NCBI RefSeq assembly: GCF_029784165.1
Contig: NC_073695.1
Coordinates: 97,507,485 to 97,571,484, forward strand
Source of the DNA: Wyeomyia smithii
Taxonomy: Eukaryota; Arthropoda; Insecta; Diptera; Culicidae
Reading direction: 5' to 3'
Length of the DNA stretch: 64,000 nucleotides
The first letter of the stretch is position 1; every line of letters starts with the position of its first letter. The notes below the pieces were generated by a model. It saw only the letters and a list, made by a program, of their open reading frames with translations. It did no database searches and was not told the origin of the DNA. Of the stretch, positions 23,010 through 34,879 are shown in pieces. Both the position numbers and the translations under genes were made by a program.

Positions 23010-23923
23010 TGTTCAAATTGACCTTAGTCGCTGGAACAAGATACGGGAGAGAATTTTAGAAACGGGATTGAGGATGGTTATACCTTGATAATTACAACAG
23101 TCGAGCCTATATCCCTTCTTGTAGATAGGGCAATTGAGGTCTTCCAACCTATCCGTAGGTAGTTGTTCCTTGGCCAATACCCTTAGGATAAATCTGGTGA
23201 ATTTCACTACACAGCCGATCGCTCCCGACTTTGAAAAGTTTTGCCGGTATGCCGCTCTTCTCAGCCGCCTTGTGGTTTTTCAGCTCTTTGCAAGCGTTTG
23301 TCACTTCGTCCAATGTTGGTGGGTCCGCAGCTTGTCCGTCCTCCCCAATTTCTATCCGAGTTCCCTCGACGACTCTCCTACCTTCCTCACCGTTACACCA
23401 CTTTAAAATGTTGCTCCCAACGCCTGGCCACCTACGATTAATTGATAATCAAGTTCCTCTCCCTGTCATTACACATGGCAGGTACTGGCACGATCCGGTT
23501 CCTTATTCCGTTAATCGTTCTATATAAGCTCCTCGTATCGTGCCTGGTGAAGCAATTCTCCCTATCTGTGAGGACGCGATCGTAGTGTCCATATTTCTTA
23601 CGACGGGGAAGCCTCTTTTCGGCAGCTCTTGCCTCCCGCTATTTCTACCGCATCTGACGCGTCCCACGATTAGCTGCTACTAACGTGTTGGCGTAGGCCC
23701 AGTGCTTCTCTTCTGTCACCTCTAGACACTCAGCATCGAACTACCCACCACGCGAAGTTACCGTTGTCTTGCAACACCCTCCGCTGATACCCTCTGGTTG
23801 TCCGGACGTATCTTTCTTGCCAATCTTGATTCAAATACGTTGGACAGCCGGGCGCAAATCTAACCTACCACGAGATAGTGATCCGAATCGATCGCCCCAG
23901 GAAGTATAAACCGTCGAGATCTG
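23010..23923 (-). pseudogene. RTE-like LINE, endonuclease end to reverse transcriptase start (broken)
   Basis: On the minus strand, DSDHYLVV (about 23870) is followed by a linker with several stops. Then comes PPTLDEVTNACKELKNHKAA and EKSGIPAKLF (about 23300-23230), then LPTDRLEDLNCPIYKKGYRL and NYQGITILNPVSKILSRILF (23165-23020). This is the part of the family that lies upstream of the reverse transcriptase blocks at 10.6-14.2 kb. The fragment ends on the left next to an unrelated RNase H piece and on the right at a TIR element. Confidence 0.8.
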
Positions 23924-25214
23924 ATGTGGTCGGTGTTAAGTCAGACCGGACCAAGTGACATTTTGATCATTTCGAGAAAAACGAGTTTGAAGTTTGTTGC
24001 TCTGGGAATTTTGAAGTTTTTAATATTTTTGCGCAGTTTTGATGTTATAAGTTGGAGTAACTCTCTAACTGTATCATGCAATGTGACAATTGAAAAAAAG
24101 GAGTGCCGTGAGCTCAAAAAGGACAGGTTTGTAACTGATTAAATGTACTTGGTCCACTCTGATTGAATCAAAGAAGAATCATTAACGACTTGGTCCATTA
24201 TGACTGAACAATTGAACAAATAATTTCAGTACATTGATCATCGAACAGTCAAAAAGTTTTTAATCTACATGATTAACTTCTGCGACATCAACAATTATTG
24301 AAAATAGTTTGAATAAACTTTAAACTGTGTTTGTTTCAACAAATCAATGGTAGGAGCGGAATGTTTAAATGGAACAAAAACATAGTTAATTCACACAATT
24401 AAGTTATTCGTAATTATCCACTTTCTCTGCAACTTTGACCAAAATTGCCGTAGAATTGATAATGGACTGGATGGTTTCCTCGTGTTTTGGTTCTGAAATT
24501 CATTGGTAAAATCATCAAGTTTTAAGTCAGTATTACTACCGTAACTTGAACTTCTTTTTGAAATTGTGGAATGTTGTGTAACCCACACAAATGATTAACG
24601 TTTCTCATTCACGTGTTCAATCAGAGTGGACCATGTACATTTTTCTCATTTACTGGTAAAGTATACTTTTTTGACTAATGGGCAAAGAAGCATCCCGATA
24701 AGTTGCCTGATAGTGTTGAAATTCATTTATGTTGACTTCAAACCAATGCTGTAAATTCCGATAATTTCAACTTTTTTCTGCTTAACGCATGGTTCACTTT
24801 GTCTGCACACTATAAGGCTGATATCAGGTCATGTTAGTGACAGCAATAAACGGTCCAAAAACACGGCAGTGCGTGAAACTTCATAGACTCCGATAGGGGG
24901 TGAATGAAAGCGTTCTCCGATACAAATAAATCCGGAAAAACGCTTGAAAATTCTTCCGTTCGTTCGCTTTCATTAATAGCTGACCGAAGACAGTCTCCTT
25001 GAAAATAAACACTTGGTCCATTCTGACTGAACACTGTAATCGCTTTTCATTGGTCATGCAGACAAAAATCATGCTGTTATTTCTGCTGTTTTAGAAATAA
25101 ATAAAATCTGATTGTTGTGTGATGTAGATTAAGAAAATCTTTATCCAATACTATCGTTAACTCGGTTTTTTCAATTTTGCGACTTGGTCCGGTCTGACTT
25201 AACACCGACCATGT
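23924..25214. mobile_element. 1.28-kb TIR element with 4-bp TSD
   Basis: The element spans 23928-25210 with perfect 29-bp TIRs beginning GGTCGGTGTTAAGTCAGACC and ending in GGACCAAGT. ATGT flanks both sides (23924-23927 and 25211-25214). TIR-like motifs of the form ACTTGGTCCATTCTGACTGA recur inside at about 24147, 24188, 25011 and inverted at 24617. No transposase was recognised. A 4-bp duplication occurs in Chapaev, Sola and Academ groups; I do not assign one. Confidence 0.82.
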
Positions 25215-25530
25215 CTTGAAAAAAAAAATCAGATAAAGCGACCTTCTAGGACTTTTTGTTTTGACATGTGACATATTTTACATTTCTTTTTTTTCTACTC
25301 TCACCTATGGATTCTGGGTTATGACGTTATGCACTTCCACTGTCACAAAAATCATCGAGTTCGATTGGGTCTTCGCATTTAACTTTGAAAATCGCCGGGC
25401 GTCCATATCCATGTCAGGTGGCAACCCTCTTAAACTATCACCCTGGTTAACCCGGGGTAATAAGCGGGGAGTAATGCAGATGCGCGGGAGAATAACAATC
25501 TGTACCCGAGAATCAAAAACTCTGTGATTC

Positions 25531-25708
25531 TAAGGCGTCGTACACAAACTACGTAACGCATGTAGGGTGGGGGGGGGAGAGATGTTGAGCCTGCGTTACT
25601 TATTGTTACGTAGGGGATAGGGGGGGAACGTTACCTATCGTTACATAGGGGGGGAGGGGGTCTGAAATCTAGATTTTTAGCGTTACGTAATTTGCGTACG
25701 ACGCCTAA
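25531..25708. mobile_element. Harbinger-type MITE, 172 bp, TAA target duplication
   Basis: 25534-25705 starts GGCGTCGTACACAAACTACG and ends with the imperfect complement TTTGCGTACGACGCC. TAA is on both flanks, matching the TWA preference of PIF/Harbinger elements. The interior is notably G-rich (runs of 7-9 G). Confidence 0.85.
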
Positions 25709-26990
25709 CAAAATATCTTGCTTTGCCCACCCTGTTGATAAACTATTACCACGATTTTTTTTTGTTTCGATCATAGTTACTGAAAATATTACCTACCACT
25801 ATTGAATTAGAACATTTTTGAAGACGATTAGATATATTTGATTAGAATATATTTGAAGACGTATTCTGCATGTCGCGGATGTAAATATAATGAGTATTAC
25901 GCTGTGGGCAGCTGGGAACGTGGATGCTCTCTCTAAATAAGTACCCAACTGGTGGTAAGTTTTTTTCGGCATCTACTGAACCGAATTTTCAGCCAAATCG
26001 GCTCAGTAGATGCCGAGAAAAATTTACCACCAGTTGAAATAACATGGTTTCGGTAAAAACGCTGCCAGCAGCCTCATACTCACTATATTTGCACCCACGC
26101 CATGCAAAATATATCTTCAAATATACCTTAATCATGAACCAAACCCGAACACTTAACCTTACCCTAAACATCTCAAAAACAAATCAAGAAAAAATATCAT
26201 TTCTCAACTTTCCAGAGATACGGGTAAAAGAAATGATCGGGATCATTTCTACTGTGAAGCTTAAAGTGAAACAAAAATCGCAGGGAACGTTTTGAAACTA
26301 TTTAAAAATAAACTCTCAAATCAAACACTACTTCAATTTTTTATATTTTTTCATTAGAAACTATCTCAAAACATCACAAACAGTTTTTACTTGTTTTATA
26401 ATTCATTCTATGACAACATCTTGATTTAGTAATATTTTTTTCTGAGTTACTTGACAAACCAAATCTTAACCAGCGTTTATGATATAAACGTAAACTCTGA
26501 CATCCACAATCGAACACTAAAAAGAACTAATCAGTCGTACACAACAAGGGGAACAATTGCAGCCCCTGCAGCCTTCAAATTCGAGTGCATAAAATCGAAT
26601 ACCCGCATGGTTGACTCGCGAAACTCAACTGTAGAAAAAATGAATAACACAAAAAAATATCGATCACGTGTGCAATTCTCCAGCGAAAAGCACTGGCTAG
26701 TAACAACAACGTCGGCGTGGAGCTTCAATACTCATATCCACTGAAGCTTTTGCATCAGTCAAAAACGCAATCAATGAAAGGGTCAACTGGCAAAAAACGA
26801 CCCACACAGAATTTTCCGAAAAAAAAGCTTTATGAATTTTCAATGAGTCCCGGTGAAATTAATCGATTGATTGATTGCTGGTTACTGGCCGGTGGCGTAC
26901 TATGCTGGTGCATCATAAATGCATGTACATCAAGACCGTGTCTCGTCGGGTGAGTGAAAAAGTTCTAGACCCCCGCCGAGCGGCAATTGG
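25709..26990. other. no gene recognised; one hairpin
   Basis: AT-rich spacer upstream of the first cuticle gene. Apart from the hairpin at 25946-26036 nothing is supported; short open frames at 26451-26953 have no domain. Confidence 0.35.
25946..26036. repeat. 91-bp hairpin (MITE-like)
   Basis: CAACTGGTGGTAA ... CGGCATCTACTGA pairs with TCAGTAGATGCCG ... TTTACCACCAGTTG over about 34 bp, with a ~22-base loop. Transcribed on either strand it would fold like a small-RNA precursor, but MITE origin is more likely. Confidence 0.75.
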
Positions 26991-27013
26991 TTTGCGTTCG
27001 TGAAAAATTAAAG

Positions 27014-27031
27014 GGGTGGAATAACCTTCGG
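27014..27031 (+). promoter_or_regulatory. shared upstream motif of RR-2 gene 1
   Basis: GGGTGGAATAACCTTCGG, 215 bases before the ATG. The second RR-2 gene has GGGTGG, nine bases, then CCTTCGG at 54709-54729, 201 bases before its ATG. The match and similar position suggest a common regulatory element; this is inference. Confidence 0.35.
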
Positions 27032-27060
27032 AAGAATGAACTTAGCGTGATAACCGCAGT

Positions 27061-27122
27061 TTAGCCGCCGGTGGTTTCGGCGTTCGGTTTGCCATCCGCG
27101 AACGGATTTCCACCGGCGCTAA
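27061..27122. promoter_or_regulatory. GC-rich inverted repeat just upstream of the TATA box
   Basis: TTAGCCGCCGGTGG (27061-27074) pairs with CCACCGGCGCTAA (27110-27122), and inside it CGTTCG pairs with CGAACG. It stands out from AT-rich surroundings and ends 24 bases before the TATA box of the cuticle gene. Confidence 0.5.
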
Positions 27123-27146
27123 CCTTTCGAAAACTACATTTATTAG

Positions 27147-27184
27147 TATAAATAGTGCAGTATGCTGTCCCATGGTACATCAGT
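27147..27184 (+). promoter_or_regulatory. core promoter of RR-2 cuticle gene 1
   Basis: TATAAATAG at 27147-27155 and an arthropod initiator TCAGT at 27180-27184. The initiator lies 45 bases before the ATG, giving a short 5' UTR. Confidence 0.7.
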
Positions 27185-27228
27185 AGGTTTTCTAAGTTTC
27201 ACCAACAAGTATTGCTGAAAACTAAACA

Positions 27229-27796
27229 ATGTTCCGTCTAGCCGTTGTCGCGTTGGTAGCCCTTGCCGGAGTTGTTCTGTCTTACGAACATCACGGATTT
27301 ATCAGTGAGGTCAAACACATCCCGTACAAGTACATTGGCGGTGGCGGTGGAGGTGAAGGAGGTTTTGGAGGTGGATTTGGTATTTCGGAGGTATGACAGA
27401 CTTCGAATTTGAAAAAAAAAAACATTTAATCGTCATGTTAATTTGCAGGGGGGATTTGAGGGTGGAATCGGTGGGGGCGGCTTCGAGGGTAAGGAGGATT
27501 ATCACACCTATCCTAAATACAAGTACGAATATGGAGTCAAAGATTACAAAACCGGTGACCACAAAAGCCAGTGGGAAATGCGAGATGGAGACGTCGTGAA
27601 GGGCGAATACACGCTTGATGAGGCTGACGGCACGAAGCGGATCGTGGAATATTATGCCGACGACAAGAACGGTTTTGAAGCTAAGGTGAAAAATATCGGA
27701 CATGCCAGCGAGGGCTTCGGAGGTGGCGAAGAAGGTCTGGGCGGAGGCTATCATGGTTACGGATACAGCTACAGTAAGCTGAAGAAGTTCAACTGA
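27229..27796 (+). CDS. RR-2 cuticular protein (CPR family), two exons
   Basis: Structural protein of the chitinous exoskeleton, secreted by epidermis; the Rebers-Riddiford domain binds chitin. Exon 1 is 27229-27390 (54 codons), followed by a 58-bp intron (GT at 27391, AG at 27448, phase 0); exon 2 is 27449-27796. The predicted protein has 169 residues. Residues 1-18 (MFRLAVVALVALAGVVLS) form a clear signal peptide. YEHHGFISEVKHIPYK follows, then Gly-rich spacers (about 37-70), then the RR-2 domain (about 72-135) with YPKYKYEYGVKDYKTGDHKS, DGDVVKGEYTLDEADGTKRI and VEYYADDKNGFEAKV, and a Gly-rich C-terminus ending YSYSKLKKFN. AATAAA lies at 27985. The 54.9-kb gene is a paralogue with the same layout. 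Functional as far as the sequence shows. Confidence 0.95.
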
Positions 27797-27984
27797 ATCG
27801 AATCGGGCTGCTAATAGCGGCACTTCCTATGAATAACTTGGCAACCTGCAAAAGGAGACTGACTTGGATTATCCCTTCCATCTTCGCCTGTGTTTATATC
27901 AGCTCAACTAAACTGCTTTGTCGTCTGTTAAGTGTTACCTTCGCAAACAACTGTGATCTGTACTGAACATGTGCGCTATTCCTC

Positions 27985-27990
27985 AATAAA
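27985..27990 (+). terminator. polyadenylation signal of RR-2 gene 1
   Basis: AATAAA 189 bases after the stop codon, the first canonical hexamer downstream. Confidence 0.6.
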
Positions 27991-28129
27991 AGATGATAAT
28001 GAAATAGTTTGTTTCGCATCTTAGGGTTAGCGAAAGAATAACTTATAACTAAGTATATACATTTTTTCTAATTCTGAAAAAAAAAACAATTACAAAAATT
28101 GTTTTTATCACACAGAGCCATGCTCAGGT

Positions 28130-28560
28130 TTGCTATTTCTGAGAAGTTTTGGTCCATCGGGAGTCGACTTGAGACCTCTGGAAATCATCTTGATTCCGGA
28201 AATACTTATATTAGATGAAATTTTGTTAATTTCAGCTGTTTTCCAACACCAGAAGCTGCCACCTATGTTTTCAAAATGGCGTCTGGGGTCTATTTTCGAC
28301 CTCTGTGCATCATCTCGATTACAGAAATACCCATATTTTGTTGTATTTGGACATATGGGTTGTTTTATGGTCAATCTCCGGAGTCAATTTCCGAAGTCTG
28401 GACATCATTCTGGTTTCGAAAATATTGGGTGGTATTCGGCCATTTCAGGCTGCCTTACAATAACCGGAAGTCACCAACTTGGAATTCAAAAGTAACGTTG
28501 CTAGTTTTTCAATTGAGAAAATCCTTTAAAAACTTACCGAGTTATAAGCATTTGAAATTG
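28130..28560 (+). repeat. diverged unit of the 38.6/47.4-kb dispersed repeat
   Basis: Contains GATTCCGGAAATAC, TCAGCTGTTTTCCA, TTCAAAATGGCGTCTGG, TACAGAAATACCCATATT and ACCGGAAGTC, the recurring landmarks of the longer copies at 38570-39930 and 47390-49217. Roughly three sub-units in the plus direction. Confidence 0.7.
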
Positions 28561-30189
28561 GACTAATTTTATCACATGTTCCGATTTGGAATTTTCGATT
28601 TACATACTTCTACTTCTCCCAAAGACGTAGTTCTACATCAATATATTTTCAATCGCGAATCGTGTCGCATCGAACAGATTGTTAAGTTATCTGAATATTT
28701 GCAATTATTTTTACTTGTCGCAAAAACGCAAAAGTTTAAAAAAATCAATAAGAATATAGTCGAGATACAATTTTTAAATAGTTTCACCTACTAAAACTAT
28801 ACGCGCTTTCGAAAAGTAACGCTTGATTTAAGTCTAGTAAAATTTAAACTTCGTGTGCGTTTTTATAGATCCACAAAATAGTATTTTAATTCCTATTTGT
28901 ATATGATTATTTTAATTTCTGACTATTTGTTTCAGGTTAATTTCCATTATTTCCGTTTGAGATTTTATGCTTACGAGTAGCACATATTTTGCTCTGAGTA
29001 TTTGAATACCACAAGTAATAAAACCACATCACACGCGTTTGCACCCTTATTGTCGACTTCAGACTCCTGGAAAGAAATGTGACATTGCGGAAGCGGAATT
29101 TGCCAATGCTATCATCCAAATCAAATGCATTCCGATGTCTCGATAAGCTAGCCAGTGGATAGCACACAGGGATGGTCACATTGTGTTACCGGATTACCTT
29201 GTGTACTGGGGAAAATAAATTACATGAACAATTCTAAACCATGTCTAAGCCCACTGTATTGTCTGTGACGATTAAAAGCTAGTTAGAAACATAACACTCT
29301 AATGCTGGCAATGACAATTATTGCCCGATTACAATCGAAAATCGAAAACCCAACGCCATCGTTTCCTTCTATGACATTGGCACAAAGGTACCGTAGCCAC
29401 CACTAGAGCACACTTATATAACGTTTATAGAGACAGCCACGTAAGTTTCCTGATGACTGCTGCTTTTACACACGTGCGTCGGATGCTGGAGAACCCTCGA
29501 CGCTTTCCGTACAGTATAGCAATATAGCATCTAGCGCACAGTACAATGCGAACGTGATAGGATGTTAAGAATGAGCTTTTAGATTCGTCCTTTATTGTAA
29601 AATGGAAGCTAAACATACCGTTCCCACTTGAAAACCCATCCTGGCAAGCTTTCAAGCGCATTCACTTTTTCAGGCAAACTATTACGAACGATAGACCGAC
29701 GAATGTACGTAACGAAACTAGACCTCCGCGCCGATCATGTCTTCGACGGCGGTGCCGCGGAAAATATTTTTAGCAACGAGTTTTGCGTTTCATTATTGTT
29801 CAGAAATTATTTCATTAGATAAAGAAATGTTATTTTTTAGTTAGTCGACAAAATCAAAACTGTAAAGCAGTGATATGCATAGGAGAACTCGTTGCTTTCA
29901 AGCACTCTCACTTGCATACAAGTTTGTCACAGACACTCTATTGACTATAGAAGAAGACTGGATGATTTAAAATCATATCAGTTTATCTCTTGCATTCAGT
30001 GGAATATGTAATTTTCGGTAGTGATGGTTTGCTGAAACCGAAAGTTTGGAAATATGACTACAACGTGCCTAAATTTATCCAGTGCCAAATGTATTCTTCA
30101 ATTCAACTCGTTGCTTCCAATCATTCTTTCAATCACTTCAATATCATTTACACTCTACTGAATACGAAGAAGACGAAAAATTGGAAAAA
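28561..30189. other. no gene recognised
   Basis: AT-rich. AAAGACGTAGTTCTACATCA at 28621-28640 is a variant of the dispersed palindromic motif at 15083. Short open frames lack domains. Confidence 0.35.
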
Positions 30190-30560
30190 GGAGTAAAAAA
30201 GGACATGAAAAAGAGAAACTAATAATGAGAAAAGGAAATGGAAGATGGAAAACAGGATTGAAAATGAAAAAAGAGAATCATAATATGAAATGGAAAACGA
30301 TAAAAATTGGAAACTGATTGGTATAGAAAAATGAGAAAAAGAACCGGAAATAGAATGATAAATTAAAAGGGAGTACGGGAGGGAGTAATAGATAAAGAAG
30401 GGAAAGGGGAACAGGAAATGTGAATGAGAAATGAAAAAGGAAATAGAAAGGAAAGAGGAAAAAGAAATATGAGAAAGCGAATTGGGAAAAGGATAATCAA
30501 ATTAGCAAAATAAATGTTTTCAAAAAAAAAGACGGTAGTAGAAAGAATTGAGAAACTGTA
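30190..30560 (+). repeat. purine-rich tract (G+A on the plus strand)
   Basis: Long run composed mostly of GAAAAAG, GGAAATG and GAGAAA-type words with few pyrimidines. Similar to tracts at 36485-36640, 37795-38540 and 40060-40700. Low complexity, non-coding. Confidence 0.75.
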
Positions 30561-30665
30561 ACGAAAGAGAGAATTGGTTACTCAAAATGGAAAAGAAAAA
30601 CTGCACCTGTTATGCAAAAAAAATCATTGGAGCACCAACAATCAGAAAATCATAGAAACTGGGAA

Positions 30666-30981
30666 CGTTGAGGAAATTACTTACTTTACTTTTAAGCCGA
30701 CAGACCGATTATCGATCCAGTTCCGAATCCAGAATACGTCGCCATGTTCCTCGGTCTTGGGCTGCTATCCTCCAATCGCCACTAACACCTATTTCGCGTG
30801 CATCCTCGTCGACAGCACACGTCGAACGACTGCGGGGTCTACCCCGAAGTCGACAACCTCTATCGGGAGTCCTGCTAAATATAGCTTTCGCTTAACGCTC
30901 ATCCGACATTCTCGCTACATGCCCAGCCCACTAAAGCCTGCCGTGTTTTATCCGCTTGACTATATCCGCCGTTGAGGAAAT
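30666..30981 (-). mobile_element. 5'-truncated RTE-like LINE insertion with 12-bp TSD
   Basis: 30678-30969 on the minus strand encodes a degraded C-terminal end of the family at 10.6 kb (arginine-rich RGRPRTRWMC-type region, then WRRILDS-type end) and finishes with a TAAAAGTAAAGTAAGTA tail. CGTTGAGGAAAT is duplicated at 30666-30677 and 30970-30981. Tail plus long duplication is the signature of target-primed reverse transcription; only the last ~290 bp were copied. Confidence 0.88.
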
Positions 30982-33719
30982 ACGAAAGTTTTAAAATCTG
31001 AAATAAACAGAGTGCTAACGAGCAAAAATTTCAAAAATTTGTTGAGCAACCAACAGACATAAATTGCAAAAAAAAACTGATCGCTAAAAACAAAAGATGC
31101 TCAAATTTGAGACTGAGAAGAAGCTTTTAATTTTCATCATAGAGCACTGGAACACGGCAAGCCGCTGCAGGATAGATACTTGAAAAAATATCAAAGTTTT
31201 GGGGCTTCGAGCACCTTACAGATTTCCTGAGTCCAATATCTTGTAAAATGTTCTGAGAAGGCAAACTTGGTGACGCCGATTCACTAATTCGAGTATTGAA
31301 ATGAAAACATATCATTGGCGGCGACGGCAGATAAAAACGTAAGCGGCACATAGGTCTATACAAAACTACGCTCGGCTAAGTTCTTCTATATATATATAAA
31401 GTATTTCGAAGCAGCTTTCGCTCTGTTGTTAGCACAGTCATCGTTGTCACTCGTTTGTCGGTGGCTTATAAAAGTATGTTCCACAACCCGTTTAGTAACG
31501 CGCAGCAACAGCAACGGCAATGACGCGAAATTCTTTGACTGAACACTTCTAGCGGTTCTGTCTGCTGCCACCACAAGACCGCACAGCATGTACCGGGAGC
31601 GGATATTGGATGAATTTTGGAAGTGAGTGTTGCCCAGCCCACCCCCACTCCCCCTTTTATGCCTACCCTTTCAGCACGATAGACCATAAATCGTAGCGGC
31701 TGCTTTATTTGGCTTCGTCCGGTATGTTACTGTGTGTGGGCTCTGTGCTGTGTTGCAAATTGCTAGCTGTATTCCATACAGTTGTAATGCATTTGCCGGA
31801 AAAGCTGCGAAACTTGAGTTACAGAGTGGGAGCACTTGATACACAGTTAAATTTAGTTTCTCTAGACTATTTATCAGTAGGTTAGACATGGTTTGTGAAG
31901 TTACACTCTAGTCTTAAAGCTGTGCTAAAACTAAATGGCTCGACTGGAAATAATGACTATTTTGGCTTAAAGTTCTAATATTGAAATGAGCAATAATAAA
32001 TGTGTTTTCCTTGAGTCAAGATGAACAAACAGAATTTGATATCATTTGGCTTCTACCATGCAACACAGCTTGGAGAGAACATTTTTTTTCCACTTTTGAA
32101 GTTTTCCTAACTGGCAAGATACTAAGAAAGCTTGCGGCTTTTCCTCAACCTAAACGGCATCTCATGCCGCTTTCATCGCACAGTCGAGAGCAGCAGGTTT
32201 CCAATTCTTGCATGTAATATATTTCAAACATTTGCTGATTTGAATTCGTAATGCTGTACAAGAAAAATTCCGTCCCGCCTCTTTCCTCCGCTGGAATGTA
32301 GCACTACATCACGTGGACGTGTATCGCGGATGAAATACAGATGGTAACAAATTCCTCCGACAGTGTATTAAGGTTAAAGTCACTGGCAGTACACTGCCGT
32401 GTTACACATGTTTGTCCAATGGTCCAAATCTAATTTCAATGTTTGACAATACCCTAAAATATTCTGGCAATGACAAAAATGCAATGAAAGAGTTAAGGTC
32501 AGGTCATGTTATATACGATATCAAATAAATCTAGTTGAAATGTTGTCGATTCAAAACTTTAAACAATAAAATACAATAATTTCCGGACAACCCGGATCGC
32601 AGCAATTGTGGCCAAACTATGTTAAGGAAAGCTTTGTGATAGTCCATAAAACTACCATAATTGTGAATGTGCTTAGTGGGACAAAACACAAAATCGACAA
32701 CAATTAACATGGAAAGAATGGGCGTAGAACGACAGGACAGAAAGTTCTCTTCCACTTTTGTGATTAATGACTGCGGAGCTTCTTGTTACTTATATCTCAA
32801 AACCAATCTAATCGAAAATCAATAAAAAAAAATCTCAAGCAAATTTGATATTCGATAACTGTTTTCTCCTAAATTACACAAGTTTTGATGTGCTTAAGTA
32901 CAAAAACTGTGCGAAATGCATAACGCAATGGTTATCCAGCGGATACATTTTACTAGCTTGAAACAGATTTGACATCTCTCATCTATACTAATGCAAACAC
33001 ACTACCGGTAAACAGTTTGTTGTTGCAGTGAATTTTGTCGTTCTGTCGTTCAAACTATAAAAAAGTGATTGACCAAAGTTGCGTTTTAAGTTATATAACT
33101 TATAACTAAGACACATTTTTTATACAACTTTACTATCAATAGCAAAAATCAACGCAGTTCTTGTCAAACTAATCACATTCTTTTGGTAGCTGGTAGGACA
33201 AACGGACGTTCCTATATTAGGAGTAGTGTAGCGAATTGCGGCAGTATCGGCGGGCTTTTCGGGTTTGCTTTCGACATGAACAAATCACTGGCCTATTGGT
33301 CACATACTCAGCAGCAGCGCGGTAACAGCTAACGTTTCGATTTGCCGATTGAGGGCTTTGGCTTTCTTCCCTGCGATGAATTTTTGCCTAATTATTCGAA
33401 CAAAACAAGCAAGCATTCTGAGCTGTATCCAGGATATCAAATTCATCCGCGGGCGTCTAATTTTCTGAATATGAAAACATAGCCGATAGCACTAAAACAG
33501 CTCGTTTCCACAAAAATTTGAATTTTAATTATTTAAAACTCAGTATTCTTCAATCTCATTCATGTAACATTAACAGCTCGTCGTCTCAAACAGCAACGAG
33601 TGTCGAACGAACGGACGTAATAGCCCATACGACTCCTGTCTTAGAGCATCCAATGACGTCAGTAGTATCCATGAGTTTGGAATGTCCAAACTACTTTTAA
33701 CACTAGAATATGAGATAAC
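30982..33719. other. no gene recognised
   Basis: 2.7 kb of AT-rich DNA. TATATATATATAAA at 31387-31400 and TATAAAAG at about 31468 are possible core promoter words but no open frame or initiator supports a gene. Short frames at 31127-31889 and 32531-32755 have no recognisable domain. Confidence 0.35.
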
Positions 33720-33857
33720 TTAACCCCTTTTAAGGCCGTGGCAACTATATTGCCACCAACTTTTTTCTGCTTGATAATAACGAGCTATGATCAGTGATCA
33801 GAAAGAAACAATAAAATTTAATGACATTTTTTTAGCCTCGGCCCGTTAAAGGGTTAA
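33720..33857. mobile_element. piggyBac-type MITE, 130 bp, TTAA flanks
   Basis: TTAA (33720-33723), CCCCTTTTAAGGCC ... GGCCCGTTAAAGGG, TTAA (33854-33857). TTAA duplications and CCC-ended TIRs fit piggyBac-type non-autonomous elements. Confidence 0.82.
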
Positions 33858-34042
33858 GATAATGGGATAGCTCCAAACGGCCGAATCTCAATCGGCCGAA
33901 TTTCAAACGGTCGAATTATATCAATACTAACGAAAGGCCGAAATTTCGATCGGCCGAATCACGGAAGGCCGAATTTTATTTTTATTTGACTTTTTTTTGT
34001 TACAGCAACATCGAAAAATGGATGAAAAATTTAAAACTTGCC

Positions 34043-34879
34043 TTAGGGACCATCCATCACGCGTTTAGGGGGGTGGGAAGGGGCTTCAATTATTGTGACT
34101 TTTTGTGACATATGGGGGAGGGGGGTTAGCTTGAGTGTGACATCACATTTCAACTAAAAATAAATAAATAAAAAAGTCACATACCTGACCACAGGCATCA
34201 ACTCAGAACTATTTATAATATTTGCATTATTCATTTATAGTTCTACGATCCCTTTTTTTGCTTAAGATTTGCTTTAGATAAAATAAATGACAATTTTTTT
34301 CTCGCTAAAAAAGCATAATGTTCTTTAATTCTGTTTTACCGTGCATGTTCATTTATGAATGACAGCGCAATTTCATTAATTTTTAGTGTCTCTCAATCCA
34401 ATCAATACAAAAACTGTGACAAAACGTAAATAAGAATGCTTGGCTATTGTAACATGTGGAGAAGGTTTAGATTGCGAAATTATTGAAAAAGAGGAACTAA
34501 ATATTGATGGTCTTTCAAAAATCAGCAATGATGCTGCAGTTACTGTCTCGGCTTTCTATGTCGTCGATATGCGACTCCATCAACAGCATCCTTGGACTAA
34601 GAACTAAACGCCTTTTCTAGTTATCTTCTATAATCTTCTTTTCCTTTTAGTTTCAGTTTTTCTTTCAGTAAAATCGTTCTTATTAAGAAAAAATGCATTC
34701 CTAACAAATTTCTCGATTTTTAATCGATTATTACCAAAGAAGGGGGAGGGGGATATAAAAACGTGACATCATTAAGGGGGTTGGGGGGTCAAGAAAGTTG
34801 TGACAGCGCGTGACTAGGGGGAGGGGGGGAGTTAATTTTTACCAAATTTTGCGTGACATCATTAATGGATCGTCCCTTA
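34043..34879. mobile_element. Harbinger-type MITE, 831 bp, TTA flanks
   Basis: 34046-34876 begins GGGACCATCCATCACGC and ends ATTAATGGATCGTCCC, with TTA on both sides. G-rich runs at both subterminal zones (34068-34130 and 34738-34832) and repeated GTGACAT words. Resembles a MITE type common in mosquitoes (recollection). Confidence 0.75.
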
